From Clostridium sp. D53t1_180928_C8 (lineage in GTDB: Bacteria; Bacillota; Clostridia; Clostridiales; Clostridiaceae), in contig NZ_JADPEL010000002.1 of the NCBI RefSeq assembly GCF_015667795.1, forward strand, positions 233,212 through 297,211: DNA of 64,000 nucleotides, given 5' to 3'. Shown one piece after another: positions 28,407 to 36,607 of the stretch. The notes under the pieces are model-generated. The model was not told where the DNA came from and made no database searches. It worked only from the letters and a program-made list of their open reading frames with translations. The position numbers and the translations under genes are program-made. Each line of letters opens with the position of its first letter. Positions within the stretch are counted from its first letter, which is position 1.

Positions 28407-29462
28407 CTAATAATATAAAAAACTTCTTAAATTAAAATTAGTTGTATACTTAATATTTAATGCGATCACTTGATCGTAATAGAAAAATAAAAAATAGCAA
28501 ACTATGAGCCCAAAGTAAAATAAATTTTTTTCTTTACCACAAAAGCAATTTTTTAACAAAAAAGCAAATACTATAAAACTACATGGCTGAAAATATATTG
28601 TAAATCTAGCAAATATCCAATTAAATGCAGAAAACAACATAATTATTCCACATATAGTTGTCATATTAACAAATATATCTCCATTCTTATATTTTTCACT
28701 TATGATTTTTCGCCTTAAATAAGCTAATACTATTGGAACTAAAAATACCGCAATTCTTATAGGATTTGCTCCCCCTTCATTAAAATCTGAATATGCTCCA
28801 TATTTACTTCCTTGTAGAATATTCATTAAGGGATCATAAAAAAACAACCCTAATAACATTAAACCATATAAAATATTCGTTCTCTTACTCCATGCCTTTT
28901 CTTTAACAATAAAATATACTGGTATCATTACAAAAGCAGAGTTATGAATACTTATCATCAATAAACAAGTTATCAAATACAGTATAAACTTTTTTTTAAT
29001 AATAAATATAGTTGCTATAAATAATATTGATGCAGCTAAACTTTGCCTTATGCCATTCATAGTTACAGTATAGTATCCAGATGTAATATATAAAAATATT
29101 GCTATTTCAAAATAACCATCTTTAGTGAAAGTATACATACTTATAACATTTAATACATTTATAATTATAGATATAACCATTATCATAAATTGTGGGTTAT
29201 CTGAAATTAATTTTAATATTTGTAAAAAATATATAAACCCTGGCTCATATCCATCTGAATTAAACTCTGGACCTATTAAAGTATATAAATGTTTATACAT
29301 ATATGTATCCCCTATACCACTTCTTAACCCAGATACTAATGTCAGAATTAATATTACTATTATTACAAATATCCATGATATTCTTTTATGTTTAACTCTA
29401 ATAATTCTTGCTAATAAAGAAAATATATAAACTGATAATAAGGTTAAATAAAAAACCATCAT
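28407..29462 (-). CDS. EpsG family polysaccharide polymerase (Wzy)
   Basis: 351 residues, ~10 membrane helices. S-G-L-R-S-G-I-G-D-T-Y-M-Y near residue 45 and G-Y-E-P-G-F-I-Y are hallmarks of the EpsG family, followed by G-I-R-Q-S-L-A and S-I-H-N-S-A-F. It joins flipped repeat units outside the membrane. It is the only polymerase in the locus, so the pathway is Wzx/Wzy-dependent. Confidence 0.87.
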   Translation of the reverse strand: MMVFYLTLLSVYIFSLLARIIRVKHKRISWIFVIIVILILTLVSGLRSGIGDTYMYKHLYTLIGPEFNSDGYEPGFIYFLQILKLISDNPQFMIMVISIIINVLNVISMYTFTKDGYFEIAIFLYITSGYYTVTMNGIRQSLAASILFIATIFIIKKKFILYLITCLLMISIHNSAFVMIPVYFIVKEKAWSKRTNILYGLMLLGLFFYDPLMNILQGSKYGAYSDFNEGGANPIRIAVFLVPIVLAYLRRKIISEKYKNGDIFVNMTTICGIIMLFSAFNWIFARFTIYFQPCSFIVFAFLLKNCFCGKEKNLFYFGLIVCYFLFFYYDQVIALNIKYTTNFNLRSFLYY

Positions 29463-29477
29463 AACTTTACATTCTCC

Positions 29478-30365
29478 TTATGAAGCCTTTTTTTTAATAT
29501 AAAAATATAATACTATCCCAAAGGGCATTGCACATAATGTTAACAATTTCAATGGTGTTTCCTTTAAAAATTCCTTATTTTTTAAAATTAAGCTACTTGA
29601 AACATAATGAATACACTCTTTAAACTTATATCTTAAATTTCCTTTTGGATTTTTCATATTCTCTATTCTATAAAAAGCAAATCCCCTTGGATTTTTCATA
29701 TATTGTTTAAACATATTTAATGAAGATCCATCTTCCATATATTCAACAATACATAATACTTCATTCATAAGTGCTAGTTCATATTCTTGATCTAACTTAT
29801 AGTACTTATATGCAAGTCCAACATACTTCTCACCTCTATATACTGGATATGGATACTTCTTTGTTAATTCGCTTCTATATACAAGCTTTTTATCACCTAT
29901 AATTCCTTTATTATAGGCCAAATCAAATAATGTATCTGTTTTTATATTTTCTGGTAATCTATCACCTATTACTTTTCCATCTTCATATGCATCAAGTCCT
30001 ATAATTCCAGATATCTTTTCATTATCTCTAACCTTTTCCCAAGCTTCTTTTATTTTTTCTACTGCATTATCTGGCATATAATCATCTGAATCTATACATA
30101 CATTTAATTCTGTAGTTATATTTTCATATGCAGTATTGTGTGCCCCATGCATTCCTTGGTTTTCTTGATATATATATCTTATTTTGAAATCTGCAGTTTC
30201 TTTTATCCACTTTTCGATTAGTTCTCTTGTATTATCACTAGAGCCATCATCTATAACTAACCATTCAAACTCTTTACAACTTTGTCTTTTTAAACTTTCA
30301 TAACATTTATGTATTGTATATGCTCTGTTATATGATGGAGTAAATATAGTTAATAATTTTTTCAT
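29478..30365 (-). CDS. Family 2 glycosyltransferase
   Basis: 295 residues. F-T-P-S-Y-N-R-A-Y-T, I-D-D-G-S-S-D-N-T, N-Q-G-M-H-G-A-H-N and C-I-D-S-D-D-Y. Same architecture as the GT2 at 18016. A hydrophobic C-terminal stretch (F-G-I-V-L-Y-F-Y-I) may tether it to the membrane. Confidence 0.87.
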   Translation of the reverse strand: MKKLLTIFTPSYNRAYTIHKCYESLKRQSCKEFEWLVIDDGSSDNTRELIEKWIKETADFKIRYIYQENQGMHGAHNTAYENITTELNVCIDSDDYMPDNAVEKIKEAWEKVRDNEKISGIIGLDAYEDGKVIGDRLPENIKTDTLFDLAYNKGIIGDKKLVYRSELTKKYPYPVYRGEKYVGLAYKYYKLDQEYELALMNEVLCIVEYMEDGSSLNMFKQYMKNPRGFAFYRIENMKNPKGNLRYKFKECIHYVSSSLILKNKEFLKETPLKLLTLCAMPFGIVLYFYIKKKAS

Positions 30366-30377
30366 TGTATTCCTCCC

Positions 30378-31487
30378 CTATCTCATTTGCTTATCATACA
30401 TTTTTTCTATATATTCTATATAATTTTTAATATCATAATTTTTACTTATATATTTAAAGGCATTTTTGCCTAGTTTTTCTCTAATTAATTTTTCTTCTTT
30501 AACTTCCTTTAATCTAAGAATAAATTCCTTGTAGTTTCCTTCTTCTATTAAAACTCCAGTTTCTTTATCTTTAATAATTTCATTAATACTCCCAACATTC
30601 ATTGAAACTACTGGCTTTTTAAATGACATTGCTTCTAATAAAACCATTGGAAGTCCTTCATAATTAGATGGTAAGAAAAATACATCTATTATAGGATAGA
30701 ATTTATAAACATTATCTTGAAATCCTGTTATTATAAATAACTCTTCCAAATTAAGCTCTTTTATAAGGAATCTAACTTCTTCTTCTTGCCCTCCACTCCC
30801 TACTAAAATCACCTTACAATCATTAAAATTATCTTTATATTTAGCTATTTCTTTTATAAATGGCACTATACCCTTTATTTCGCATATCCTACCAACAAAA
30901 CCTAATATAGTTTTATCTTTTGGAATATTAAATTCTTCTAATAATTTATAGCTTTCATTGTTATTAATCTTATTTATTTCATCTATATCAATAGCATTTG
31001 AAAGTATCGAAGCCTTCTCTTCCTTAAAGTACGTTGTGTTTTCCTTATAAAAGTCATATACCAACTTTCCACAAGCTATATTATGGTCATATCTTGGTCT
31101 TAAAATTTTATCTATCTTTTTATTAAATCCATTTACTTTTAAGAAAGGATAACAGCTATGAATATGAGATATTACCTTAACATCTAATCTATATAACTTT
31201 TTTACTAAATAGGCATTTAGTGAAGCATTATTATCATGAGCATGAATTATTTTTATATTATTCTCTTTAATTATTTTCTTTAAATCACTTAAGTTATTAA
31301 GTATCCTTTTATTAAAAAATCTTATATTGTAACTTTCTATTCCATTATCTTTAAATACATCTGAAAGCTCTTTTCCACCACAAACAACTATAGGTTCGTA
31401 ATTCTTAAGATTTTTGCATAATAATAATGCCATTCTTTCTGCACCACTCATTTTATTCATTGGTAATACATGTAATACCTTATTCAT
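30378..31487 (-). CDS. Family 4 glycosyltransferase
   Basis: About 369 residues. L-P-M-N-K-M-S-G-A-E-R-M-A loop, I-I-H-A-H-D-N-N-A, L-G-F-V-G-R-I-C-E-I-K-G and E-G-L-P-M-V-L-L-E-A. I prefer the ATG at 31485-31487; a GTG five codons earlier overlaps AAGGAG and is less likely as a start. Confidence 0.85.
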   Translation of the reverse strand: MNKVLHVLPMNKMSGAERMALLLCKNLKNYEPIVVCGGKELSDVFKDNGIESYNIRFFNKRILNNLSDLKKIIKENNIKIIHAHDNNASLNAYLVKKLYRLDVKVISHIHSCYPFLKVNGFNKKIDKILRPRYDHNIACGKLVYDFYKENTTYFKEEKASILSNAIDIDEINKINNNESYKLLEEFNIPKDKTILGFVGRICEIKGIVPFIKEIAKYKDNFNDCKVILVGSGGQEEEVRFLIKELNLEELFIITGFQDNVYKFYPIIDVFFLPSNYEGLPMVLLEAMSFKKPVVSMNVGSINEIIKDKETGVLIEEGNYKEFILRLKEVKEEKLIREKLGKNAFKYISKNYDIKNYIEYIEKMYDKQMR

Positions 31488-31508
31488 AATAGTTTTTCGC
31501 ACTCCTTA

Positions 31509-32672
31509 TCAATTAACCCTATTACTAACATAAGAAGACATCCCCTTCTCATAATTAATTTCAAGTTCAATACTTTCATAAATCTTAAGCAATTCCCTAT
31601 TTACACTTTCAACATCATATTTTTCAATTTCATCAGATATATTGAATCTTCTATCTCTTGAAAGGTAATACTTTTCTATAACTTTGGCTGTTTCTTCATA
31701 ATCACCAACGTTAACTAAAGTTCCTACAGTGTCATTACAAATAAGATCTCTACAACCTCTAATATTTGTTGCAATTACCTTTCTACCAGAAGCCATAAAC
31801 TCCATAATATTTCGCGGTAATCCTTCTCTATAAGACACCAATATTCCAATGTCTGATATATTTATTAATTTATTTACATCTTTTCTATATCCTAACATAA
31901 TTATATTGTTTTGTAAATTTTTTGAAATTATCTGTTGCTCTAAGTTTTCTCTCATATTTCCATCACCAATACAAAGAGCTTTTATATTAGGATATTGCGT
32001 TCTCAATATCTCAATGGAGTTAATTAACTGTATATGATTTTTATTTTTGTTAAGCTCTGCAATCATTAAAACTACAAAATCATTATCATTTATTCCAAGC
32101 TCTTTCTTTTTCTCTAAAATTTCATCATTACTTAGCTTCTTATATTTACTTAAATCAAGTCCAACTCCATTAAGCAAATAACAACTTCTAGGTTTTAGCT
32201 TTTCCTTAGTTATTTCATAATCTTCTTTATTTATATTAATAATTAAATCAGTAAACTTTGCCATAATTTTTTCTATTGGATAATATACTAACCAGCCTAA
32301 CTTAGAACCGCCTTTTAAGAAATGATATCCATGAGCAGTATATATTGTTTTTAAATTAGGATAACCTAGTTTTAACAGCCTTCCATAAATAGCTGCTATT
32401 GGAGTATGGACATGAACAATATCATAATTATTTATTCTTTGAAGCTCCATTAGTCTCATAAAAGCTTTTATATTTCCTATACCTAATGGATTTCTTGAAA
32501 AGGGAACTTCAAATATCCTAACACCTTTACTTTGTAATTCTTTATTTATAGGTTTGTCTATTGAACAAACACAATCTACTTCATATCCATTATCTAAAAG
32601 CATCTCAATATGCGGTATTAAAAATGAATTTATAGTTCTGCTAACAGTTGTCACATATAAGACCTTTTTCAT
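31509..32672 (-). CDS. Family 4 glycosyltransferase (EpsD/PglA-like)
   Basis: About 387 residues starting M-K-K-V-L-Y-V after AAAGGGG. Contains H-V-H-T-P-I-A-A-I-Y-G-R-L, T-A-H-G-Y-H-F and E-G-L-P-R-N-I-M-E-F. This EpsD/CapM/PglA-like subgroup commonly adds the second sugar. Its position directly after the diacetylbacillosamine genes makes it the best candidate for the first transfer onto the lipid-linked priming sugar (inference). Confidence 0.83.
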   Translation of the reverse strand: MKKVLYVTTVSRTINSFLIPHIEMLLDNGYEVDCVCSIDKPINKELQSKGVRIFEVPFSRNPLGIGNIKAFMRLMELQRINNYDIVHVHTPIAAIYGRLLKLGYPNLKTIYTAHGYHFLKGGSKLGWLVYYPIEKIMAKFTDLIININKEDYEITKEKLKPRSCYLLNGVGLDLSKYKKLSNDEILEKKKELGINDNDFVVLMIAELNKNKNHIQLINSIEILRTQYPNIKALCIGDGNMRENLEQQIISKNLQNNIIMLGYRKDVNKLINISDIGILVSYREGLPRNIMEFMASGRKVIATNIRGCRDLICNDTVGTLVNVGDYEETAKVIEKYYLSRDRRFNISDEIEKYDVESVNRELLKIYESIELEINYEKGMSSYVSNRVN

Positions 32673-32673
32673 A

Positions 32674-33330
32674 TTATTTTCCCCTTTTTTCGTAGTCAAT
32701 CTTTATAACCTTTGCTGGAACCCCAATTGCTGTACTAAAAGATTCAATATCTTCTATTACTACAGCTCCGGCTCCTATATTTGACCCTTTACCTATCTTA
32801 TTTCCTTGTATTACTGTTGAAGCTGATCCCATCATTACTCCCTCATCAATAATGTCGTTACCAGAAACATTAACATTCCAAAGTAAAGAAACATAATCCT
32901 TTATAATTGAGTCATGTCCAACACCACACTTAGGACTTATAATAACGTGATTTCCTATTTCTATATTTGCTGTAAGAATTGCTCCCTCATAAATAATAGT
33001 TCCTTGACCTATTGTCATATAATCATGAACCCAAACCTTTGGATGAATTATAGTTGCAAACTTTAATTTATTATTTATTTTATTTACTATGTTCTTTTTA
33101 ACTTCATAATTTGCTATTGCTATAACTACATAAGTATCCGGCGTTAAAAATTCTAAAGAATCTATTCCTCCAATAACAGAGTAACCATTAATTACTTTTC
33201 CCCATTTTTCTTGATTATCATCAATAAATCCAATTAAATTCCAAGTTGGCTCTAACTCATTTATCTGTTGAATTATTAATGATGTTTCTCTTCCTACTCC
33301 ACCTGCACCTATGATGACTATATTTTTCAT
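32674..33330 (-). CDS. PglD/NeuD-like sugar N- or O-acetyltransferase
   Basis: 218 residues. N-terminal Rossmann-like part (I-V-I-I-G-A-G-G-V-G-R-E) and C-terminal left-handed beta-helix with G-V-G-H-D-S-I-I, whose His matches the catalytic His of PglD. With PglF-, PglE- and PglC-like proteins in the same operon it most likely acetylates the UDP-4-amino sugar to UDP-N,N'-diacetylbacillosamine. A NeuD-type role is the alternative. Confidence 0.82.
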   Translation of the reverse strand: MKNIVIIGAGGVGRETSLIIQQINELEPTWNLIGFIDDNQEKWGKVINGYSVIGGIDSLEFLTPDTYVVIAIANYEVKKNIVNKINNKLKFATIIHPKVWVHDYMTIGQGTIIYEGAILTANIEIGNHVIISPKCGVGHDSIIKDYVSLLWNVNVSGNDIIDEGVMMGSASTVIQGNKIGKGSNIGAGAVVIEDIESFSTAIGVPAKVIKIDYEKRGK

Positions 33331-33345
33331 GATTATTACCCTTCT

Positions 33346-34038
33346 TTATTTTCTCTTAAATCTCTTACCCTTTTTACTACTTTTACCCTCATCATAATAT
33401 CCATAATACTTATTATCTAAAGACTTATCACACGCATTTAAAACTGTACCTATAATGTTAGCTCTAACCTCTATAAGCTGAGCATAAGTTTGCTTAATCA
33501 TATTTTCTTTAGTTTTTCTAGCCTTAACAACAATTAAGGTTGCATCTGCCTTTGATGCTAAAAGTAAAGCATCACTTACTGGAAGTATAGGTGGCGTGTC
33601 AAGAATTATATAATCAAAGTTAATAGATAACTCATTTATTAAATCTTGCATTGATTTTGATCCTAATATTTCTGATGGATTAGGAGGAATTGTCCCTGCA
33701 GTTATTAAAAACAATGAATTATCAATCTTCTTAATAACACTTTTCAAATCTGTATTCCCAACTAATACATCTGTTAATCCCTCTCTATTTGTTATAAAAA
33801 AGTTGTAATGCATAGAAGGCTTCCTAAGATCACAATCAATTACTAAAACTCTTGCTCCATCTTGATTTAAAACATGTGCTAAGTTTCCTACAACAGTTGA
33901 TTTTCCTTCACCCATTATAGAGCTTGTTACTACTATTGTCTTTATTGGTTTATCTATAGAAGAAAACTTAATACTAGTTCTTAAGCTTCTATAAGCTTCC
34001 GCTGACAGTGACCTCGGCATCTCCTTTGCTACAAACAT
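33346..34038 (-). CDS. Bacterial tyrosine kinase, capsule regulator (CpsD/CapB-like)
   Basis: 230 residues. Opens with S-A-E-A-Y-R-S-L-R-T-S-I, then Walker A (S-S-I-M-G-E-G-K-S-T), Walker A' (V-L-V-I-D-C-D-L-R-K-P) and Walker B (I-I-L-D-T-P-P). The C-terminus has Y-Y-G-Y-Y, a short autophosphorylated tyrosine cluster, and ends in basic residues. It pairs with the Wzz-type protein encoded just before it to control chain length. Its start (RBS AAAGGAG) lies inside the 3' end of that gene, a 50-base overlap. Confidence 0.9.
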   Translation of the reverse strand: MFVAKEMPRSLSAEAYRSLRTSIKFSSIDKPIKTIVVTSSIMGEGKSTVVGNLAHVLNQDGARVLVIDCDLRKPSMHYNFFITNREGLTDVLVGNTDLKSVIKKIDNSLFLITAGTIPPNPSEILGSKSMQDLINELSINFDYIILDTPPILPVSDALLLASKADATLIVVKARKTKENMIKQTYAQLIEVRANIIGTVLNACDKSLDNKYYGYYDEGKSSKKGKRFKRK

Positions 34039-34729
34039 TTTTACACTCCTTTCTAAACTCTTTTTCTACTACTGGTATACTTCCTAGTACAGGCACTGGT
34101 ATTATTTTTTCTAACTGTTTCTTAGAGACTATTCTATTATCTAAATAATCTAAAACTAAAATTAATCCAATTGATAAAATTATTCCTGCTGCAAATGCTA
34201 TAATAGGAAGCTTCTTTTTATTTGGATATATAGTAGTTACTCTAGCTTCACTTAATATATTAGGATTTGTTCCTGGCATTATTTCCTTAACCTTATCTAA
34301 TAACTCATCGCATACTGCATCTAAGGTTTCTGCCATTTGCTTATCTGTATAACTTGAATAAGTTATATTAACTATTGGAGTATTTTCTGAAGATGAAAAA
34401 CTTAATGCTGACGCAACTTCAAGAGATGTTTTATCAATTTTATGTTTCTTTAAGGCATCATCTAAAAAACCATCTATTTTAGATATTTCACTAAATATAG
34501 TTATGAATTGTGAATAATAACTTAATTCTTCTTGTGAGTAAATATCAAGCATATCATTACTATTTCCCATGAACACCTTAGCATTTGCACTATAGGTTGG
34601 CTGTAAATTTGCTACCTTTAATACTGCTAAAGTCGTTGTAATTGCTGTAATAACAATAATTATCCAAAATCTTTTTTTAAACAAATACCACACTTCTTCA
34701 AACTCAAAATTAATCAATTTTTCTTCCAT
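33989..34729 (-). CDS. Wzz/YveK-like chain-length protein, kinase activator (CpsC/CapA-like)
   Basis: About 246 residues. Two membrane helices (~18-38 and ~175-195) flank the outside loop, as usual for Wzz; a proline-containing region precedes the second. The short cytoplasmic tail should activate the downstream tyrosine kinase. The ATG at 34729 is favoured because AGGAGG lies six bases upstream; the ATG two codons earlier overlaps it. Its last 50 bases also encode the kinase start, coupling the two proteins. Confidence 0.88.
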   Translation of the reverse strand: MEEKLINFEFEEVWYLFKKRFWIIIVITAITTTLAVLKVANLQPTYSANAKVFMGNSNDMLDIYSQEELSYYSQFITIFSEISKIDGFLDDALKKHKIDKTSLEVASALSFSSSENTPIVNITYSSYTDKQMAETLDAVCDELLDKVKEIMPGTNPNILSEARVTTIYPNKKKLPIIAFAAGIILSIGLILVLDYLDNRIVSKKQLEKIIPVPVLGSIPVVEKEFRKECKNVCSKGDAEVTVSGSL

Positions 34730-34787
34730 CTTCATCCTCCTGTCAGCTGTTCATAATTTAGTAAAGTAATCATTCATATTCTATTGT

Positions 34788-35384
34788 CTAGTTACTTCCA
34801 TTAAAATATTCCATAGTAACAGTCTCACTTTGATTAATACCTTCTCTTTTAACTACCTTCCAAAAAGTTAAAAAGAAAATCTTAATATCAAGCCAAAGTG
34901 ACCAATTATCTACATACCAAACATCAAGCTTAAACTTTTCACTCCAAGTAATTGAGTTTCTTCCATTTATTTGTGCCCATCCAGTAAGACCTGGAAGAAC
35001 ATCATGTCTTCTAATTTGTTCATCATTGTAACATTCAAGATACTGAACTAATAAAGCTCTTGGTCCTACTAAACTCATATCACCCTTTATAATATTTATA
35101 AGTTCTGGTAATTCATCTAGACTAAAACTCCTTAAAAAACTCCCAAACTTAGTTACTCTTTCATTATCACTAAGTAGGTTCCCATCTTTATCTCTTGAGT
35201 CCTTCATTGTTCTAAACTTAATCATTTTAAATACTTTATTATCTTTACCAACTCTTTCTTGTACAAAGAAAGCTGGACCACCAAGATTTATTAATATTAA
35301 TACATAAATAATTAGCATTAGTGGAGATAAAATAATTAATACCACCGATGATATAATAAGATCTAATAATCTTTTAACAAGCAT
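34788..35384 (-). CDS. PglC-like priming phosphoglycosyltransferase
   Basis: 198 residues, the short monotopic type. One N-terminal hydrophobic re-entrant helix (K-R-L-L-D-L-I-I-S-S-V-V), then F-V-Q-E-R-V-G, K-F-R-T-M, D-E-L-P-E-L-I-N, M-S-L-V-G-P-R and P-G-L-T-G-W-A-Q-I-N. The D-E pair in D-E-L-P is the catalytic dyad. It transfers a phospho-sugar to undecaprenyl phosphate. Neighbours indicate that the sugar is diacetylbacillosamine. Confidence 0.88.
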   Translation of the reverse strand: MLVKRLLDLIISSVVLIILSPLMLIIYVLILINLGGPAFFVQERVGKDNKVFKMIKFRTMKDSRDKDGNLLSDNERVTKFGSFLRSFSLDELPELINIIKGDMSLVGPRALLVQYLECYNDEQIRRHDVLPGLTGWAQINGRNSITWSEKFKLDVWYVDNWSLWLDIKIFFLTFWKVVKREGINQSETVTMEYFNGSN

Positions 35385-35443
35385 TTATACTTCCCCATTC
35401 CCTTATAACTTATAGTCCTTACCCCCATAACTAAAAACTATAT

Positions 35444-36607
35444 CTATTTAAAAATCCCCCTAATAATTCTAATAACTCTTTCTATCTCTTCATCAGTCAT
35501 CTTAGTATCAGAAGGTAAACAAATTCCTCTTTCAAAAATATCTTCTGAAATACTTCCTTTTTCACTATTGTCGTCCTTAAAGAAATTATATTTCTCATAG
35601 AAAGGTTGTATATGCATCGGCTTCCATATATGTCTTGACTCAATATTTTCTTCTTCTAAAGCTAAAATAATATCAAGTGGTTTCACTTTTACTTCATTAT
35701 TTAATATTCCAACACTTAACCAATAATTTGGTTTACCATATTCACATATATTGGCCATTTCTATATCAGAAATATCACTAAAGGCTTCCTTATATTTTTC
35801 ATATATATATTTCTTTTTTTCTATTCTTTCACCTAGTACTCTTATTTGACCTCTTCCTATTCCTGCAACTATGTTACTCATTCTATAGTTATATCCAAGC
35901 TCTGTATGTTGATAATATCTTGCATTATCCCTAGATTGAGTTGCCCAGAATCTTGATTTTTTTATTCCTTCTTCATCATCTGAAATAAGCATTCCTCCAC
36001 CCGATGTAGTTATTATCTTATTTCCGTTAAATGAATATATTCCATACTTTCCTATTGTCCCAGTTTGTTTCCCTTTATAAGTTGCACCAAGAGATTCTGC
36101 TGCATCCTCTATTACTGGTACATTGTATTCATTACATATAGCCATTATTTTATCCATATCAGCTGATTGTCCATAAAGATGAACTACTATTACTGCTTTT
36201 GGTAATTTTCCTTTTTTTGAATAATATTCGAATGCTTTTCTTAAAGCTGTCGGAGACATATTTAAGCTTTTATATTCTGAATCTATAAATACTGGCTCTG
36301 CCCCCTCATAAATAATTGGATTACAACTTGCTGCAAAAGTTAATGATGAACAAAAAACTATATCTCCAGCTTTTACTCCTAATAGCTTAATTGCTAAATG
36401 TATTGCAGAAGTCCCTGAAATCAATGCTGATGCATGCTTTGCTCCTACATATTCAGCTATTTCCTTTTCAAAGTTATTTACATTAGGTCCAAGTGGTGCT
36501 ACCCAATTTGTGTCAAAAGCTTCATTTACAAATATTTTTTCTAAACATCCCATATGTGGTGATGCTAAGTATATTTTTTTATTTACCTTAGTCTTTAATC
36601 CTTCCAT
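35444..36607 (-). CDS. PglE-like UDP-sugar aminotransferase (DegT/DnrJ/EryC1)
   Basis: 387 residues. PLP enzyme with S-G-T-S-A-I-H-L-A, E-D-A-A-E-S-L-G-A and S-F-N-G-N-K-I-I-T-T-S-G-G-G, where the Lys forms the Schiff base. It aminates the 4-keto sugar made by the PglF-like dehydratase. Its ATG shares one base with the TAA of the upstream gene, so the two are translationally coupled. Confidence 0.88.
   Translation of the reverse strand: MEGLKTKVNKKIYLASPHMGCLEKIFVNEAFDTNWVAPLGPNVNNFEKEIAEYVGAKHASALISGTSAIHLAIKLLGVKAGDIVFCSSLTFAASCNPIIYEGAEPVFIDSEYKSLNMSPTALRKAFEYYSKKGKLPKAVIVVHLYGQSADMDKIMAICNEYNVPVIEDAAESLGATYKGKQTGTIGKYGIYSFNGNKIITTSGGGMLISDDEEGIKKSRFWATQSRDNARYYQHTELGYNYRMSNIVAGIGRGQIRVLGERIEKKKYIYEKYKEAFSDISDIEMANICEYGKPNYWLSVGILNNEVKVKPLDIILALEEENIESRHIWKPMHIQPFYEKYNFFKDDNSEKGSISEDIFERGICLPSDTKMTDEEIERVIRIIRGIFK

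Noticed and set aside
34021-34050. Apparent misannotation of the kinase start because it overlaps the Wzz gene
   Set aside because: A strong AAAGGAG site precedes this ATG and the first residues lead directly into the conserved kinase N-terminus, so the overlap is accepted.
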